The translations under genes and the position numbers were made by a program. The notes beneath the pieces are model-generated. The model saw nothing but the letters and a program-made list of their open reading frames with translations, did not search any database and was not told the DNA's origin. A DNA stretch of 64,000 nucleotides from CAIYPG01 sp903864555 (GTDB lineage: Bacteria; Pseudomonadota; Gammaproteobacteria; Burkholderiales; SG8-39), in NCBI GenBank assembly GCA_947474715.1, contig CANJJT010000007.1:34531-98530 (forward strand). Direction: 5' to 3'. Positions 45,188 to 53,488 of the stretch are shown one piece after another; position 1 is the first letter of the stretch; the number at the start of each line of letters is the position of its first letter.

Positions 45188-46177
45188 CTACTCCTCCAGC
45201 ACGATGCTGCGATCCTGGATGATCTTGCGCCAGCGCGCCACATCCGCCGCCAGCAACTGGGTGAACTGCTCCGGCGTGCTGCCCACCGGCAAGGCGCCAT
45301 CCGCCTTGAGGGTATCGAGGACATCGGGCGACTTCACCGCCTTCGCATACTCACTGCTCAGGCGGTTGACGATGGCAGCCGGGGTGCGCGCCGGCGCGAC
45401 AAAACCGAACCAGCTCACCAGGTCGAAACCAGTGGCGCCCTGCTCGTGCAGGGTGGGCAGGTCCGGATAGACCGGGGTGCGCACCATGCCGGTCAGGCCC
45501 AGCGGCTTGAACTTGCCGGCAGCGACGTGCGACTTGACGAAGGGAATGCTGCTGATGCTGCCCTGGATGCGCCCGCTCAGCATGTCGGTGAGCAGCAAGG
45601 GCGAGGTCTTGTAGTGCACGAAGGTGACGCGCGCGCCGATCAGTGAATGCAGCCATTCACCCCCGACATGGTTGATCGAGCCGGCGCCACTGGTGCCCAT
45701 GTTGAGCACACCCGGATTGGCCTTTGCGTGCGCCATGTACTCCTGCAGGTTGCGCACCGGCAGTGCCGGATGCACATAGAACACATAGGGCGCGCTGCTG
45801 GTGTGCGAAATGGGCGCAAAGCTTTTCTGCACGTCCCAGGCAAGATCCTTGTAGAGCAGGCCGGTGAGCACAAAGGTCGGCGTCACCAGCATCATGGTGT
45901 AGCCATTGGGCGCCGCCTTCGCAACATGGGCGTAGGCAATGGTGCCGCCTGCGCCGGGCTTGTGCTCCAGCACCACCGGCTGGCGCAGACTGTCACCCAG
46001 CTTCTGGGCATACAGTCGCGCGGTGATGTCAAACGACGCACCTGGCTGGGCCGGCACCACCAGGGTGACTGGCCTGGCGGGAAAAACCGCGGTGGACTCC
46101 TGGGCCTGGCACGCAATCGGCAAGGTGCTGCACACCATGGCACCCAGCACGGCTACACGACGCATCGACTTCATCAT
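45188..46177 (-). CDS. Bug/TctC-family solute-binding protein 6
   Basis: 329 residues; AAGGAG stands 4-5 nt before the ATG. Signal peptide with cleavage near CQAQEST. Ligand loop VVPAQPGASFDITARLYAQK retains Asp and a partial RLY. The second domain has WLHSLIGARVTFVHYKTSPL, where the usual YKG is YKT. It belongs loosely to the ETRLY group. It lies 49 nt after protein 7 and 100 nt before protein 5, so the three are likely co-transcribed. Confidence 0.9.
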   Translation of the reverse strand: MMKSMRRVAVLGAMVCSTLPIACQAQESTAVFPARPVTLVVPAQPGASFDITARLYAQKLGDSLRQPVVLEHKPGAGGTIAYAHVAKAAPNGYTMMLVTPTFVLTGLLYKDLAWDVQKSFAPISHTSSAPYVFYVHPALPVRNLQEYMAHAKANPGVLNMGTSGAGSINHVGGEWLHSLIGARVTFVHYKTSPLLLTDMLSGRIQGSISSIPFVKSHVAAGKFKPLGLTGMVRTPVYPDLPTLHEQGATGFDLVSWFGFVAPARTPAAIVNRLSSEYAKAVKSPDVLDTLKADGALPVGSTPEQFTQLLAADVARWRKIIQDRSIVLEE

Positions 46178-46226
46178 CTAACTCCTTCTGATGGCCCCAC
46201 ATATTCAAGAAACACGGGCGGGCCTG

Positions 46227-47213
46227 CTATTTCTTGGCCCAGCCCAGGCGCTCCGACAACAGCTTCTCGCGCTCCGAGGCCTTGCGCATCTCCGCGGTGA
46301 AATCGGCGCTGTTGCGATACCAGGCGGCAAGTTCGAACTTGTCCAGCAAGGCCGGATGTGCCGGGTCATCCATGGCCCGCTTGAAGCCGTCATGGATGCG
46401 CTGGACCACCCGGGATTCCATGCTCTTCGGCCCGGCGATGCCGACCTCCGAAGCGAGCGTGACGTTGTAGCCCTGCTCCTTTGCCGTGGGCACATTGGGG
46501 AAACTGCGGGGACGCGCCTCACCGAAGGATGAAAGAATGCGCACGCTGCCCGCGCGTACCTGGGCATTCAGGAAGAACGTGTCGACCAGCAGGTCGACAT
46601 GCCCACCCAGCAGGGCGGCACTCGCATCGGGTGCGCCCTTGAAGGGCACATGCGTCAACCTTGCCCCGGATGCCTGGCCGAGCATGTCCATGATCTGGGC
46701 GCCTGCAGAGATGGAGCCGATGGTGCCGAAACTCAGCGTCTGCGGTTTTGCCCTCGCGGCATCGATCAGGTCCTTCAGCGATTGATGCGGAGATTCAGCC
46801 CGCACCATGCCGGCAAATCCGGTGCTGTAGGCACCGATGATCCAGGTGACATCGCGGAACGGGTCGAAGTTGACGGCCTGGACATGCGGCACCCGGACCC
46901 AGGGAATGTAGGTCTGTGCCAGGGTGTAGCCATCGCCGCGCTCGATACGGGCCATGGCATCGGCGCCGAAGGTGGCGCCTGCACCGGGCCGGTTCTCGAT
47001 GAGGAAGCGCTGGTTGTTGAAATGCCGGACCGAGAGTTCCGCGAGGCCGCGCATGTAGAGGTCACTGAGGCTGCCGGCCGTGGTGCCGACAATGACCGTG
47101 ACAGGGCGGGCCGGGTAGGCACTGGAAGACTCCTGTGCCATGACCGGACCGGGCAGGATGCCTACGCACCACACAAGCAATAGCCCACAGACACGCATCA
47201 CGTGCGTTTGCAT
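46227..47213 (-). CDS. Bug/TctC-family solute-binding protein 7 (divergent)
   Basis: 328 residues from ATG 47213, preceded by AAGGAGG. The signal peptide ends near PVMAQES. The ligand loop reads VIVGTTAGSLSDLYMRGLAE, losing the usual PGG but keeping Asp; RLTHVPFKGAPDASAALLGG is the second loop. It is the most diverged Bug member here: the C-terminus ends in KASEREKLLSERLGWAKK instead of the usual AGIK-type end. It stands 170 nt after the fused acyl-CoA dehydrogenase. Confidence 0.88.
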   Translation of the reverse strand: MQTHVMRVCGLLLVWCVGILPGPVMAQESSSAYPARPVTVIVGTTAGSLSDLYMRGLAELSVRHFNNQRFLIENRPGAGATFGADAMARIERGDGYTLAQTYIPWVRVPHVQAVNFDPFRDVTWIIGAYSTGFAGMVRAESPHQSLKDLIDAARAKPQTLSFGTIGSISAGAQIMDMLGQASGARLTHVPFKGAPDASAALLGGHVDLLVDTFFLNAQVRAGSVRILSSFGEARPRSFPNVPTAKEQGYNVTLASEVGIAGPKSMESRVVQRIHDGFKRAMDDPAHPALLDKFELAAWYRNSADFTAEMRKASEREKLLSERLGWAKK

Positions 47214-47383
47214 CACGCGCCTCCTTGCCTCTCGGCCCACCCCTGTAGCGGGGTTTGATATTGACCCGGACATCCTTGAGGCCATCATAGCAGTTCAACC
47301 CGGTATGGCACCGTGCCCAGCCTTCCGGTCGGCACTGCATCCGGATCAGGCCTGGGCGTCCGGACTGGCGCCAGCGCCGCCTG

Positions 47384-49699
47384 TCAGACCGGCAGCTTCA
47401 GCACATTGCGCGCAATGATATTGCGCTGGATTTCGTTGGTGCCACTGGCGATGGTGGATGGAAAGGTGTCGTAGTACTGCCCGAGCACATTGAGGGGATC
47501 ACCGGCGAAGGTGATGCCACCGGCGTGGCCGCCGCAATTGCCAGCCGCCTCCACCAGCAGTTCACTCAAGCGCTGAAAGGTTTCGCTGCCCCAGATCTTG
47601 AGCATGGAGACATCCGGCCCCAGCGCTACGCCGCGGCGCACCAGTTCAGCGTACACCTCGTACAGGCTTGCGTGATCTTCGACATCCAGTCGCACCCGGG
47701 TCAGCCGGTCGAGAAAGACCGGATCCTCAAGCAATCTACGCTCGCGCGCCAGGCGCATCAGCCGCGTCAGCGCCTGCTGCGGGCGCTTGGGACTGCCCGA
47801 AAACAGGCGCTCGAAACCGAGCAGGGCCCTGGCCACCTTCCAGCCGCCGTGCAGCTCTCCGACCAGATTGGAGGCGGGCGTTCTGGCGCCATCGAAGAAC
47901 ACCTCGCAGAAGTGCGAATAGCCCGAGATATTGCGGATGGTACGGATGGTGATGCCGGGCGAGTTCAGGTCAAGCAGGAGGAAACTGATGCCGTCCTGGT
48001 TGCGACCGCCGCTGCGTGTGCGCGCCAGCATGAAGATATGCGTGGACTCTGCGCCGTAGCTGGTCCAGATCTTCTGTCCGTTGATGACGAACTCATTGCC
48101 GATCCGTTCAGCCGTCGTGCGCAGGCTGAGCAGATCCGATCCGGAATTCGGTTCGGAGTAGCCCTGACACCAGCGTTCCTCGCCGGTCAGCATCGGCGGC
48201 AGATAGCGCTCGCGCTGCTCCGGCGTGCCATGGCGGATGAGCAGGGGGCCGATCAGGTTGATGCCGTGGTCGGGTCCGCGCGAGACACCCCAGCGTTCGC
48301 GCTCTTCGATGAAGATGAGCAGTTTGGACGGCGTGAGGCCCATGCCGCCATGTTCGCGTGGCCAACTGGGTGCCATCCAGCCCTTCTGCGACAGCGTAGT
48401 GAACCAGCCGCGGATGACCTCCCAGGTCGGGTAGTAATCGAGGTGGCGCAGATCGGCGGGATAGTGCTTTTCGAAGAACAGCCGAACCTGGCCGCGAAAC
48501 TGCTCATCGGTGAGGCTGTTCCAGTCAGTGTCGCGCGGCAGTTCCGCCTCAGGCATGCGGAGTCCCGCATGCGCATCGGCATCGGCCAGTGCCACGACCC
48601 CGTAGCGGCGACGATGGGCGGCCGGATTCCCCAGCCAGGCCGACAGCACCAGGGCACGCTTGAGGTACAGGCCGATATCGCAGTCATGAGTGAAGCCGAT
48701 GGCCCCGTGCATCTGCACACATTCGCGCAGGATGGCCAGTGCCGCTTCGCCACTGCGTATCCTGGCACGGCTGGCTGCCGCCTCGGCTGCCGCGGCAGAT
48801 TCGTAGCGGTCCACCACGCCGATGCAGGCGCGCACCACCGCCCGACTCAGCTCGCGCTGTATGTGCATGTTGACAGCGCGATGCTGCAGCGCCTGGAAAG
48901 CACCGATGGGCTGGCCGAATTGCACGCGGGTGCGCAGGTAATCCAGCGTGATGTCAAGCGCGCGATCCAGCACGCCTTGCGTCTCGGCTGCCGCCAGCAC
49001 CAGGGCTTCGTTCGCAGTGCGTGACAGCACCGCAAGCCCGTGATCGGGGCCGGCGACGCGTGCAGCTGCTGCCACCGGCACCGAATGAAAGTTCAGTTTC
49101 AAGGTGACGCTGCCGTCGGCGCGCCGTTCCACCACCTGCTCCAGGCCAGCAGTATCGGCCGCCACCCAGTAAAGGCAGAGGCGTCCCGCTGCCAATGCCG
49201 ACACGACATAGCCGTCACAGGATTCCCCTGGGACGACGAAGCGCTTGTGACCCTCCAGGATCCACCCGCCCTGGCTGGCCTGCGCCACACACGCTGTGTG
49301 GCCGGGCTGAATATGGGCCTCGTCCTCCTGCCAGGCCAGCGCACCGATGCTGGCCCCGCTGCCCATGGCCGGCAACAATGCGCTTTTCAGCGCATCGTTG
49401 TCACCCAGCGCGATGGCACGGGCCGCCATCGCGGCGGCAACGACTGGCTCGGGCATCAGCCGGGCAGCCAGTGGCTCCGCCACAGCGGCCATCTGCGCCA
49501 ATCCCAGTCCCAGTCCGCCATGGGCCTCGGGAATCATGAGGTTCATCCAGCCCAGATCCGCCATGCGCTGCCACAGGGCACGCTCGAAGGACGGTGTCGC
49601 CTCCATGAACTGCCGCATCCGCGCCGGACTGGCCTCGCGCTCGGCGAAGGCCACGGCAGCTTCACTCAACATGCTTGTTTCGTCGTCGGAGTCGCTCAT
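47384..49699 (-). CDS. Two-domain fused acyl-CoA dehydrogenase
   Basis: 771 residues from ATG 49699 (AGGAA upstream): two acyl-CoA dehydrogenase units in one chain. The N-terminal unit (about 1-380) keeps the C-terminal helix motif VQMHGAIGFTHDCDIGLYLK but lacks the canonical EPxxGSD flavin/substrate segment. The C-terminal unit (about 395-771) has it intact (WCQGYSEPNSGSDLLSLRTT, INGQKIWTSYG) and ends SGTNEIQRNIIARNVL. This parallels heteromeric or fused ACADs such as mycobacterial FadE34, where one half is catalytic. It probably desaturates a bulky acyl-CoA; the electron acceptor would be ETF. First gene of its run, divergent from binding protein 8. Confidence 0.88.
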   Translation of the reverse strand: MSDSDDETSMLSEAAVAFAEREASPARMRQFMEATPSFERALWQRMADLGWMNLMIPEAHGGLGLGLAQMAAVAEPLAARLMPEPVVAAAMAARAIALGDNDALKSALLPAMGSGASIGALAWQEDEAHIQPGHTACVAQASQGGWILEGHKRFVVPGESCDGYVVSALAAGRLCLYWVAADTAGLEQVVERRADGSVTLKLNFHSVPVAAAARVAGPDHGLAVLSRTANEALVLAAAETQGVLDRALDITLDYLRTRVQFGQPIGAFQALQHRAVNMHIQRELSRAVVRACIGVVDRYESAAAAEAAASRARIRSGEAALAILRECVQMHGAIGFTHDCDIGLYLKRALVLSAWLGNPAAHRRRYGVVALADADAHAGLRMPEAELPRDTDWNSLTDEQFRGQVRLFFEKHYPADLRHLDYYPTWEVIRGWFTTLSQKGWMAPSWPREHGGMGLTPSKLLIFIEERERWGVSRGPDHGINLIGPLLIRHGTPEQRERYLPPMLTGEERWCQGYSEPNSGSDLLSLRTTAERIGNEFVINGQKIWTSYGAESTHIFMLARTRSGGRNQDGISFLLLDLNSPGITIRTIRNISGYSHFCEVFFDGARTPASNLVGELHGGWKVARALLGFERLFSGSPKRPQQALTRLMRLARERRLLEDPVFLDRLTRVRLDVEDHASLYEVYAELVRRGVALGPDVSMLKIWGSETFQRLSELLVEAAGNCGGHAGGITFAGDPLNVLGQYYDTFPSTIASGTNEIQRNIIARNVLKLPV

Positions 49700-49724
49700 C
49701 GGGATCGTTTCCTGGCTGGATGGC

Positions 49725-49757
49725 TTGTACGCGGTGGCGTACTTTACTGTATACAAT
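49725..49757. promoter_or_regulatory. Candidate promoter/operator in the ACAD-Bug divergent spacer
   Basis: On the plus strand TTGTAC (49725-49730) and TATACA followed by AT (49750-49757), spacer 19 nt. The -10 overlaps the 8-bp palindrome TGTATACA (49748-49755). Palindromes of this TGTNNACA form occur in GntR-type operators, so repression by promoter occlusion is possible. An 8-bp palindrome in 180 nt is not statistically remarkable. Confidence 0.35.
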
Positions 49758-49879
49758 CCTTCGCATCGGGACCGGCCAGCAATACCCAATCAAGGCAGGG
49801 CCCGTCATCGAGCCATCCAGAGAATGGCCAGAGTCCCAGGCGCCTGGCGCCAGGAAAAGTACAAGGAGAGAAAAGTCCC

Positions 49880-50875
49880 ATGTCCAAGCCAGCCACCAGG
49901 GCCGCTTCCTTCATTGCCATGGCCGCGGCGCTCGCTTGCGCCGCCAGCCTGACGGCTCAAGCGCAGGCCCCTGATGCCTTTCCGGTGAAACCTGTCACCA
50001 TGATCGTGCCCTTCGGCCCCGGGGCGTCCACCGACAACGAGACCCGCCTGTATGCGCGCAAGCTGGGCGAACTCACCGGCGGCACTGTCCTGGTGGACTA
50101 CAAACCCGGCGCGGGCACCAGCACTGGCACCCATTATGTGGCGCGGTCAGCCCCTGACGGACACACCCTGCTCGCCTTCACCAGTGGCTTCACCTCGGCT
50201 GCCGCGCTCTACAAGCAGCTGCCTTACGACCCGCTCAAGGATTTCGCCCCGGTCATCCTGATGACCAAGCGCACCATTGCACTGATCTCGCCAGTGTCGG
50301 CACCGTTTCGCAACATCCAGGAATACATCGCCTACACCCGCGCCAATCCGGGGGCGGTCAATGTCGCCACCCCCGGTTCCGGCAGCGGCCCGCACCTGAA
50401 CATGGCATGGCTGCAGGGACTGATCGGCACGCGTGTCACCTATGTCCATTACAAGGGTGCAGCACCGGCCACCGTCGACCTGCTGGCCGGGCGCGTCCAT
50501 GTGATCGCCACCACGCTCAACACCGCACTGCCCAACGTCAAGGCCGGCAAGCTGCGCGCCATCGCCATCGGCAATGCCGAACGCACTCCCTTGCTGCCCG
50601 ATGTCGAGACCGTCATCGAGCAGGGTGTTCCCGGCTATGACTACTCCAGTCCCTTCGGCTTCATCGCGGCAGGCGGTACGCCGCCGGCGCTGGTCAACCG
50701 TATCAATGCGGAACTGGTGAAGGTCGCCAGGTCACCCGACATCACACGCACCATCGAAGCCGACGGCGGGTTGCTGGTGGCGAGTACGCCGGACCAGTTG
50801 CGCCAGTTGATCGTGCGGGAAATCGCGCTGTACAAGAGGCTGGTGCAGGAACTGGGCATCAAGCTCGAAGACTAG
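49880..50875 (+). CDS. Bug/TctC-family solute-binding protein 8 (ETRLY group)
   Basis: 331 residues from ATG 49880; AAGGAGAG lies about 10 nt upstream. The signal peptide ends near TAQAQAPDA. Ligand loop IVPFGPGASTDNETRLYARK and second loop RVTYVHYKGAAPATVDLLAG. C-terminus VQELGIKLED. First plus-strand gene of the module; a decayed Bug remnant follows within 35 nt, then the mobile element and binding protein 9. Confidence 0.92.
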   Translation: MSKPATRAASFIAMAAALACAASLTAQAQAPDAFPVKPVTMIVPFGPGASTDNETRLYARKLGELTGGTVLVDYKPGAGTSTGTHYVARSAPDGHTLLAFTSGFTSAAALYKQLPYDPLKDFAPVILMTKRTIALISPVSAPFRNIQEYIAYTRANPGAVNVATPGSGSGPHLNMAWLQGLIGTRVTYVHYKGAAPATVDLLAGRVHVIATTLNTALPNVKAGKLRAIAIGNAERTPLLPDVETVIEQGVPGYDYSSPFGFIAAGGTPPALVNRINAELVKVARSPDITRTIEADGGLLVASTPDQLRQLIVREIALYKRLVQELGIKLED

Positions 50876-50907
50876 CCACTACCCGGGGACGCGGCGGATG
50901 CAGGGAA

Positions 50908-51028
50908 CATGCAGAACAGCACTCGCCGCCTGGGGGCAGTGCCGCTGAGGACCACACCGGACCAGTTTGCCGACTACTTCCGCGAGGAATCCCTCCGCTA
51001 CGCGCATCATCAAGGAAGCCGGCATCTA
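50908..51028 (+). pseudogene. Decayed 3' end of a Bug/TctC gene
   Basis: The plus strand reads LGAVPLRTTPDQFADYFREE then SLRYA, the usual last 40 residues of a Bug protein. The frame then breaks and resumes as RIIKEAGI followed by TAG. The break fits loss of two bases in a CG run near 51001-51005. No other part of the gene is recognisable, so most of it was deleted, perhaps by recombination with binding protein 8. The mobile element sits inside its TAG stop. Confidence 0.75.
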
Positions 51029-51224
51029 GTGTCCTGAATCGCTAATTCGATGAATAAAAAAGACCGAGAATCGCCGCCACACGGATACGGCGTTGCAAAT
51101 GCTCGCAAGGTGTACAAGCTTGCTCCGCTTTGCGCCTTGTCTGGCACCGATTTCGGCCTTTTTCGCAATCCTGGAGCAGGTCTTGGTACTTAGTCATATT
51201 CAACGAACTAACGATTCAGGACAC
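51029..51224. mobile_element. 196-bp MITE-like element with terminal inverted repeats
   Basis: The ends are inverted copies: GTGTCCTGAATCG on the left is matched perfectly by the right end, and the repeat extends to 28 bp with three mismatches. It is flanked by TA on each side inside an original CTAG (C-TA-element-TA-G). TA duplication within CTAG is the habit of IS630-type elements (family knowledge). A second internal pair (near 51056-51074 and 51149-51167, AAAAAGxCCGA type) would let it fold into one long hairpin. No open frame for a transposase is present, so it must move in trans. Confidence 0.82.
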
Positions 51225-51260
51225 TAGCTCGTTTGAACAACAAACCCAGAGGAGAAATCC

Positions 51261-52250
51261 ATGTCTCGCAGCAACGGAATTGAACGCAGTCTCCAGGCGC
51301 TATCGGTACTGGCACTGGCATCGGCCACCCAGATGGCTGCTGCGCAGTCGGGCTTTCCCAACAAGCCGCTGCGCCTCATCTGCGCCTACACCCCGGGCGG
51401 CTCGATAGACCTCACCGGGCGGCCGCTGGCGCAGGGCATGACCGAGTTGCTGGGCCAGCAGGTGATCTACGAGAACAAGCCGGGCGCCAATGGCAATGTC
51501 GGGGCCGCCATGGTGGCGAAGGCCGCCCCTGACGGCTACACGCTGCTGATCGCATCGACCAGCCAGCTCACCATCAATCCCAGCCTCTATCCGGACATGC
51601 CCTTCGATGTGGCCAGGGAACTGGCGCCCATCACGCTGATCTCGATGACACCGACAGCGCTGGTGCTGCACCCGTCGGTGCAGGCCAATACGCTGAAAGA
51701 GGTGCTGGCTTTTGCGCGGGCCAATCCGACGGCACTGCGCTATGCCTCGGCCGGCAATGGCAGCATCAATCATCTGGCGACCGAGCTGCTGAAAATCAAC
51801 GAGAAGGTCGACATGCTGCATGTCCCCTACAAGGGCAGCGGACCGGCCCTGGCCGCGGTAGTGGCCGGCGAAGTGAACACCATGATCGCCAGCGTGCCCC
51901 CGGCCATCCCTTTCATCAAGTCCGGTCGCATCAAGGTCATCTCGCTGAGCGCCGACAAGCGCTTTCGCCTGCTGCCGGAAGTCCCGACCATAGCCGAGGC
52001 AGGCGCTCAGGGCTTCCAGGCCAGCGCCGGCATCGGCCTGCTCGCACCCGGCGGCACGCCGCGACCTGTGATCACGCGCCTCCAGACTGCGGCGGTCAAG
52101 GTGGTCAACTCGCCCGACATCGGACAGAAGCTGCTGTCCCAGGGCGTCGAACTCATCGGCAGCACGCCCGAAGAGTTTGCCGCCTTGATCAAGGAAGAAT
52201 CAGCCCGATGGGACAGGGTGGTGCGCGCAGGCAACATCAAGCCGGATTGA
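51261..52250 (+). CDS. Bug/TctC-family solute-binding protein 9
   Basis: 329 residues; GAGGAG precedes the ATG. The signal peptide ends near MAAAQSGFPNK. Ligand loop LICAYTPGGSIDLTGRPLAQ keeps Asp; the second loop is DMLHVPYKGSGPALAAVVAG. It is a standard Bug protein, not of the ETRLY group. The start lies 36 nt after the mobile element, so any promoter for it must be within or beyond the element or in binding protein 8. It is followed by 19 nt and a flavin-dependent oxidase-like gene. Confidence 0.92.
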   Translation: MSRSNGIERSLQALSVLALASATQMAAAQSGFPNKPLRLICAYTPGGSIDLTGRPLAQGMTELLGQQVIYENKPGANGNVGAAMVAKAAPDGYTLLIASTSQLTINPSLYPDMPFDVARELAPITLISMTPTALVLHPSVQANTLKEVLAFARANPTALRYASAGNGSINHLATELLKINEKVDMLHVPYKGSGPALAAVVAGEVNTMIASVPPAIPFIKSGRIKVISLSADKRFRLLPEVPTIAEAGAQGFQASAGIGLLAPGGTPRPVITRLQTAAVKVVNSPDIGQKLLSQGVELIGSTPEEFAALIKEESARWDRVVRAGNIKPD

Positions 52251-52269
52251 ACCGGCACTGACTTTCACC

Positions 52270-53433
52270 ATGAACATGACCACCTCACCACTCGAGATCG
52301 CCCACGGCCTTGCTCCGCTGATCCGCGAGCAGGCAGACGCCATCGATGCCGCGCGGGAATTGCCGCGCCCCTTGTTCGAGACGCTGGCCGATGCCGGCCT
52401 GTTCCAGCTGGCACTGCCCAGATCGCTGGGCGGACTCGAGATCGCCCTGCCACGCTACCTGGAAGTGCTGGAAGCACTGGGCAAGGCCGACGCCAGCACC
52501 GCCTGGGCCATCAATCAAGGCGGTCTGTTTGCCGCCTTTGCCTCGACTCGGCTGCCGCGTGCCTGTGCTGAGGAAATCTGGGCTGGCAAACCACGTAGCG
52601 TGGTGTCCAACACCCCCATTCCTGCTGCGAAGGCGGTGGTCACCGAGGGCGGCTATCGGGTCACTGGCAGGATGGGTTTCAGCACGGGTTGCCGGCATGC
52701 TTCGTGGGTGGCGGCCTATGCGCAGATTTTCGTCGGAGACCAGCCGCGCCTGGACAGCGAAGGACGCCCCGAATTGCGCTATCTCATGGTGCCCGTGGCC
52801 GAAGCCGAGATACTCGACACCTGGCAGGTGAACGGAATGCGCGGCACCGGCACCCACCATTTCCAGGTGAAGGACGTGTTCGTGCGCGAGGAACGCAGCT
52901 TCTTTCGCAATGCGCCCCCCTCGGAATCCGGCCCGCTGTACGCCATCCTGCAGACACTGCTCTACGGGGTGGGCGATGCGGCGGTCTCACTAGGCATGGC
53001 GCGCACCTGCCTGGAAACCTTTTCCGAGCTGGCCGGATCGAAAACGCCCCGATCCATGCAGGCGCTGCTGCGTGATCAGTCCATGATCCAGGTCAACGTC
53101 GGCCAATGCGAAGCGGCGCTGCGCTCAGGCAGGGCCTTCCTTGTGGAGGCAGTGGGCAATCTCTGGGATGAAGTCACTGCCACCGGCAAAACCAGCCTGG
53201 ACCGACGCGCAGAACTGCGACTGGCCATCACCCACGGCGTGCGCCTTGCCTGTCAGGCGGTGGACATCATCTACAACGCCGCAGGGGCAACTGCAGTCCT
53301 GAAGGGCAACCTGATCCAGCGCCACTTCCAGGACATGCATGTGATGACACAGCATGCCCAGGCGCGCATGGCCTATTACGAGATGGTGGGGCGCCACTGG
53401 CTGGGCCTGCCCGTTCCGGCCACCGAACTGTAG
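52270..53433 (+). CDS. Acyl-CoA dehydrogenase-fold flavoprotein (HsaA/HpaB-like type)
   Basis: 387 residues. The ACAD fold is visible from LADAGLFQLALPRSLGGLEI through TWQVNGMRGTGTHHFQVKDV to a C-terminal Acyl-CoA_dh_2 domain with AAGATAVLKGNLIQRHFQDM and HVMTQHAQARM. This last word is characteristic of two-component flavin monooxygenases such as HsaA or DszC rather than true acyl-CoA dehydrogenases. No reductase partner gene is nearby. It probably hydroxylates or desaturates an aromatic or cyclic substrate. It is co-oriented with binding protein 9 (19-nt gap). Confidence 0.75.
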   Translation: MNMTTSPLEIAHGLAPLIREQADAIDAARELPRPLFETLADAGLFQLALPRSLGGLEIALPRYLEVLEALGKADASTAWAINQGGLFAAFASTRLPRACAEEIWAGKPRSVVSNTPIPAAKAVVTEGGYRVTGRMGFSTGCRHASWVAAYAQIFVGDQPRLDSEGRPELRYLMVPVAEAEILDTWQVNGMRGTGTHHFQVKDVFVREERSFFRNAPPSESGPLYAILQTLLYGVGDAAVSLGMARTCLETFSELAGSKTPRSMQALLRDQSMIQVNVGQCEAALRSGRAFLVEAVGNLWDEVTATGKTSLDRRAELRLAITHGVRLACQAVDIIYNAAGATAVLKGNLIQRHFQDMHVMTQHAQARMAYYEMVGRHWLGLPVPATEL

Positions 53434-53488
53434 TCGCAGTGCGGTAACGGACGGGCGTGCAAACACGCCCGTCTACAATGCAATCCTG

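Noticed and set aside
51029..51224. A transposase gene inside the 196-bp element
   Set aside because: The element is too short and contains no open frame of useful length, so it is treated as a non-autonomous element.
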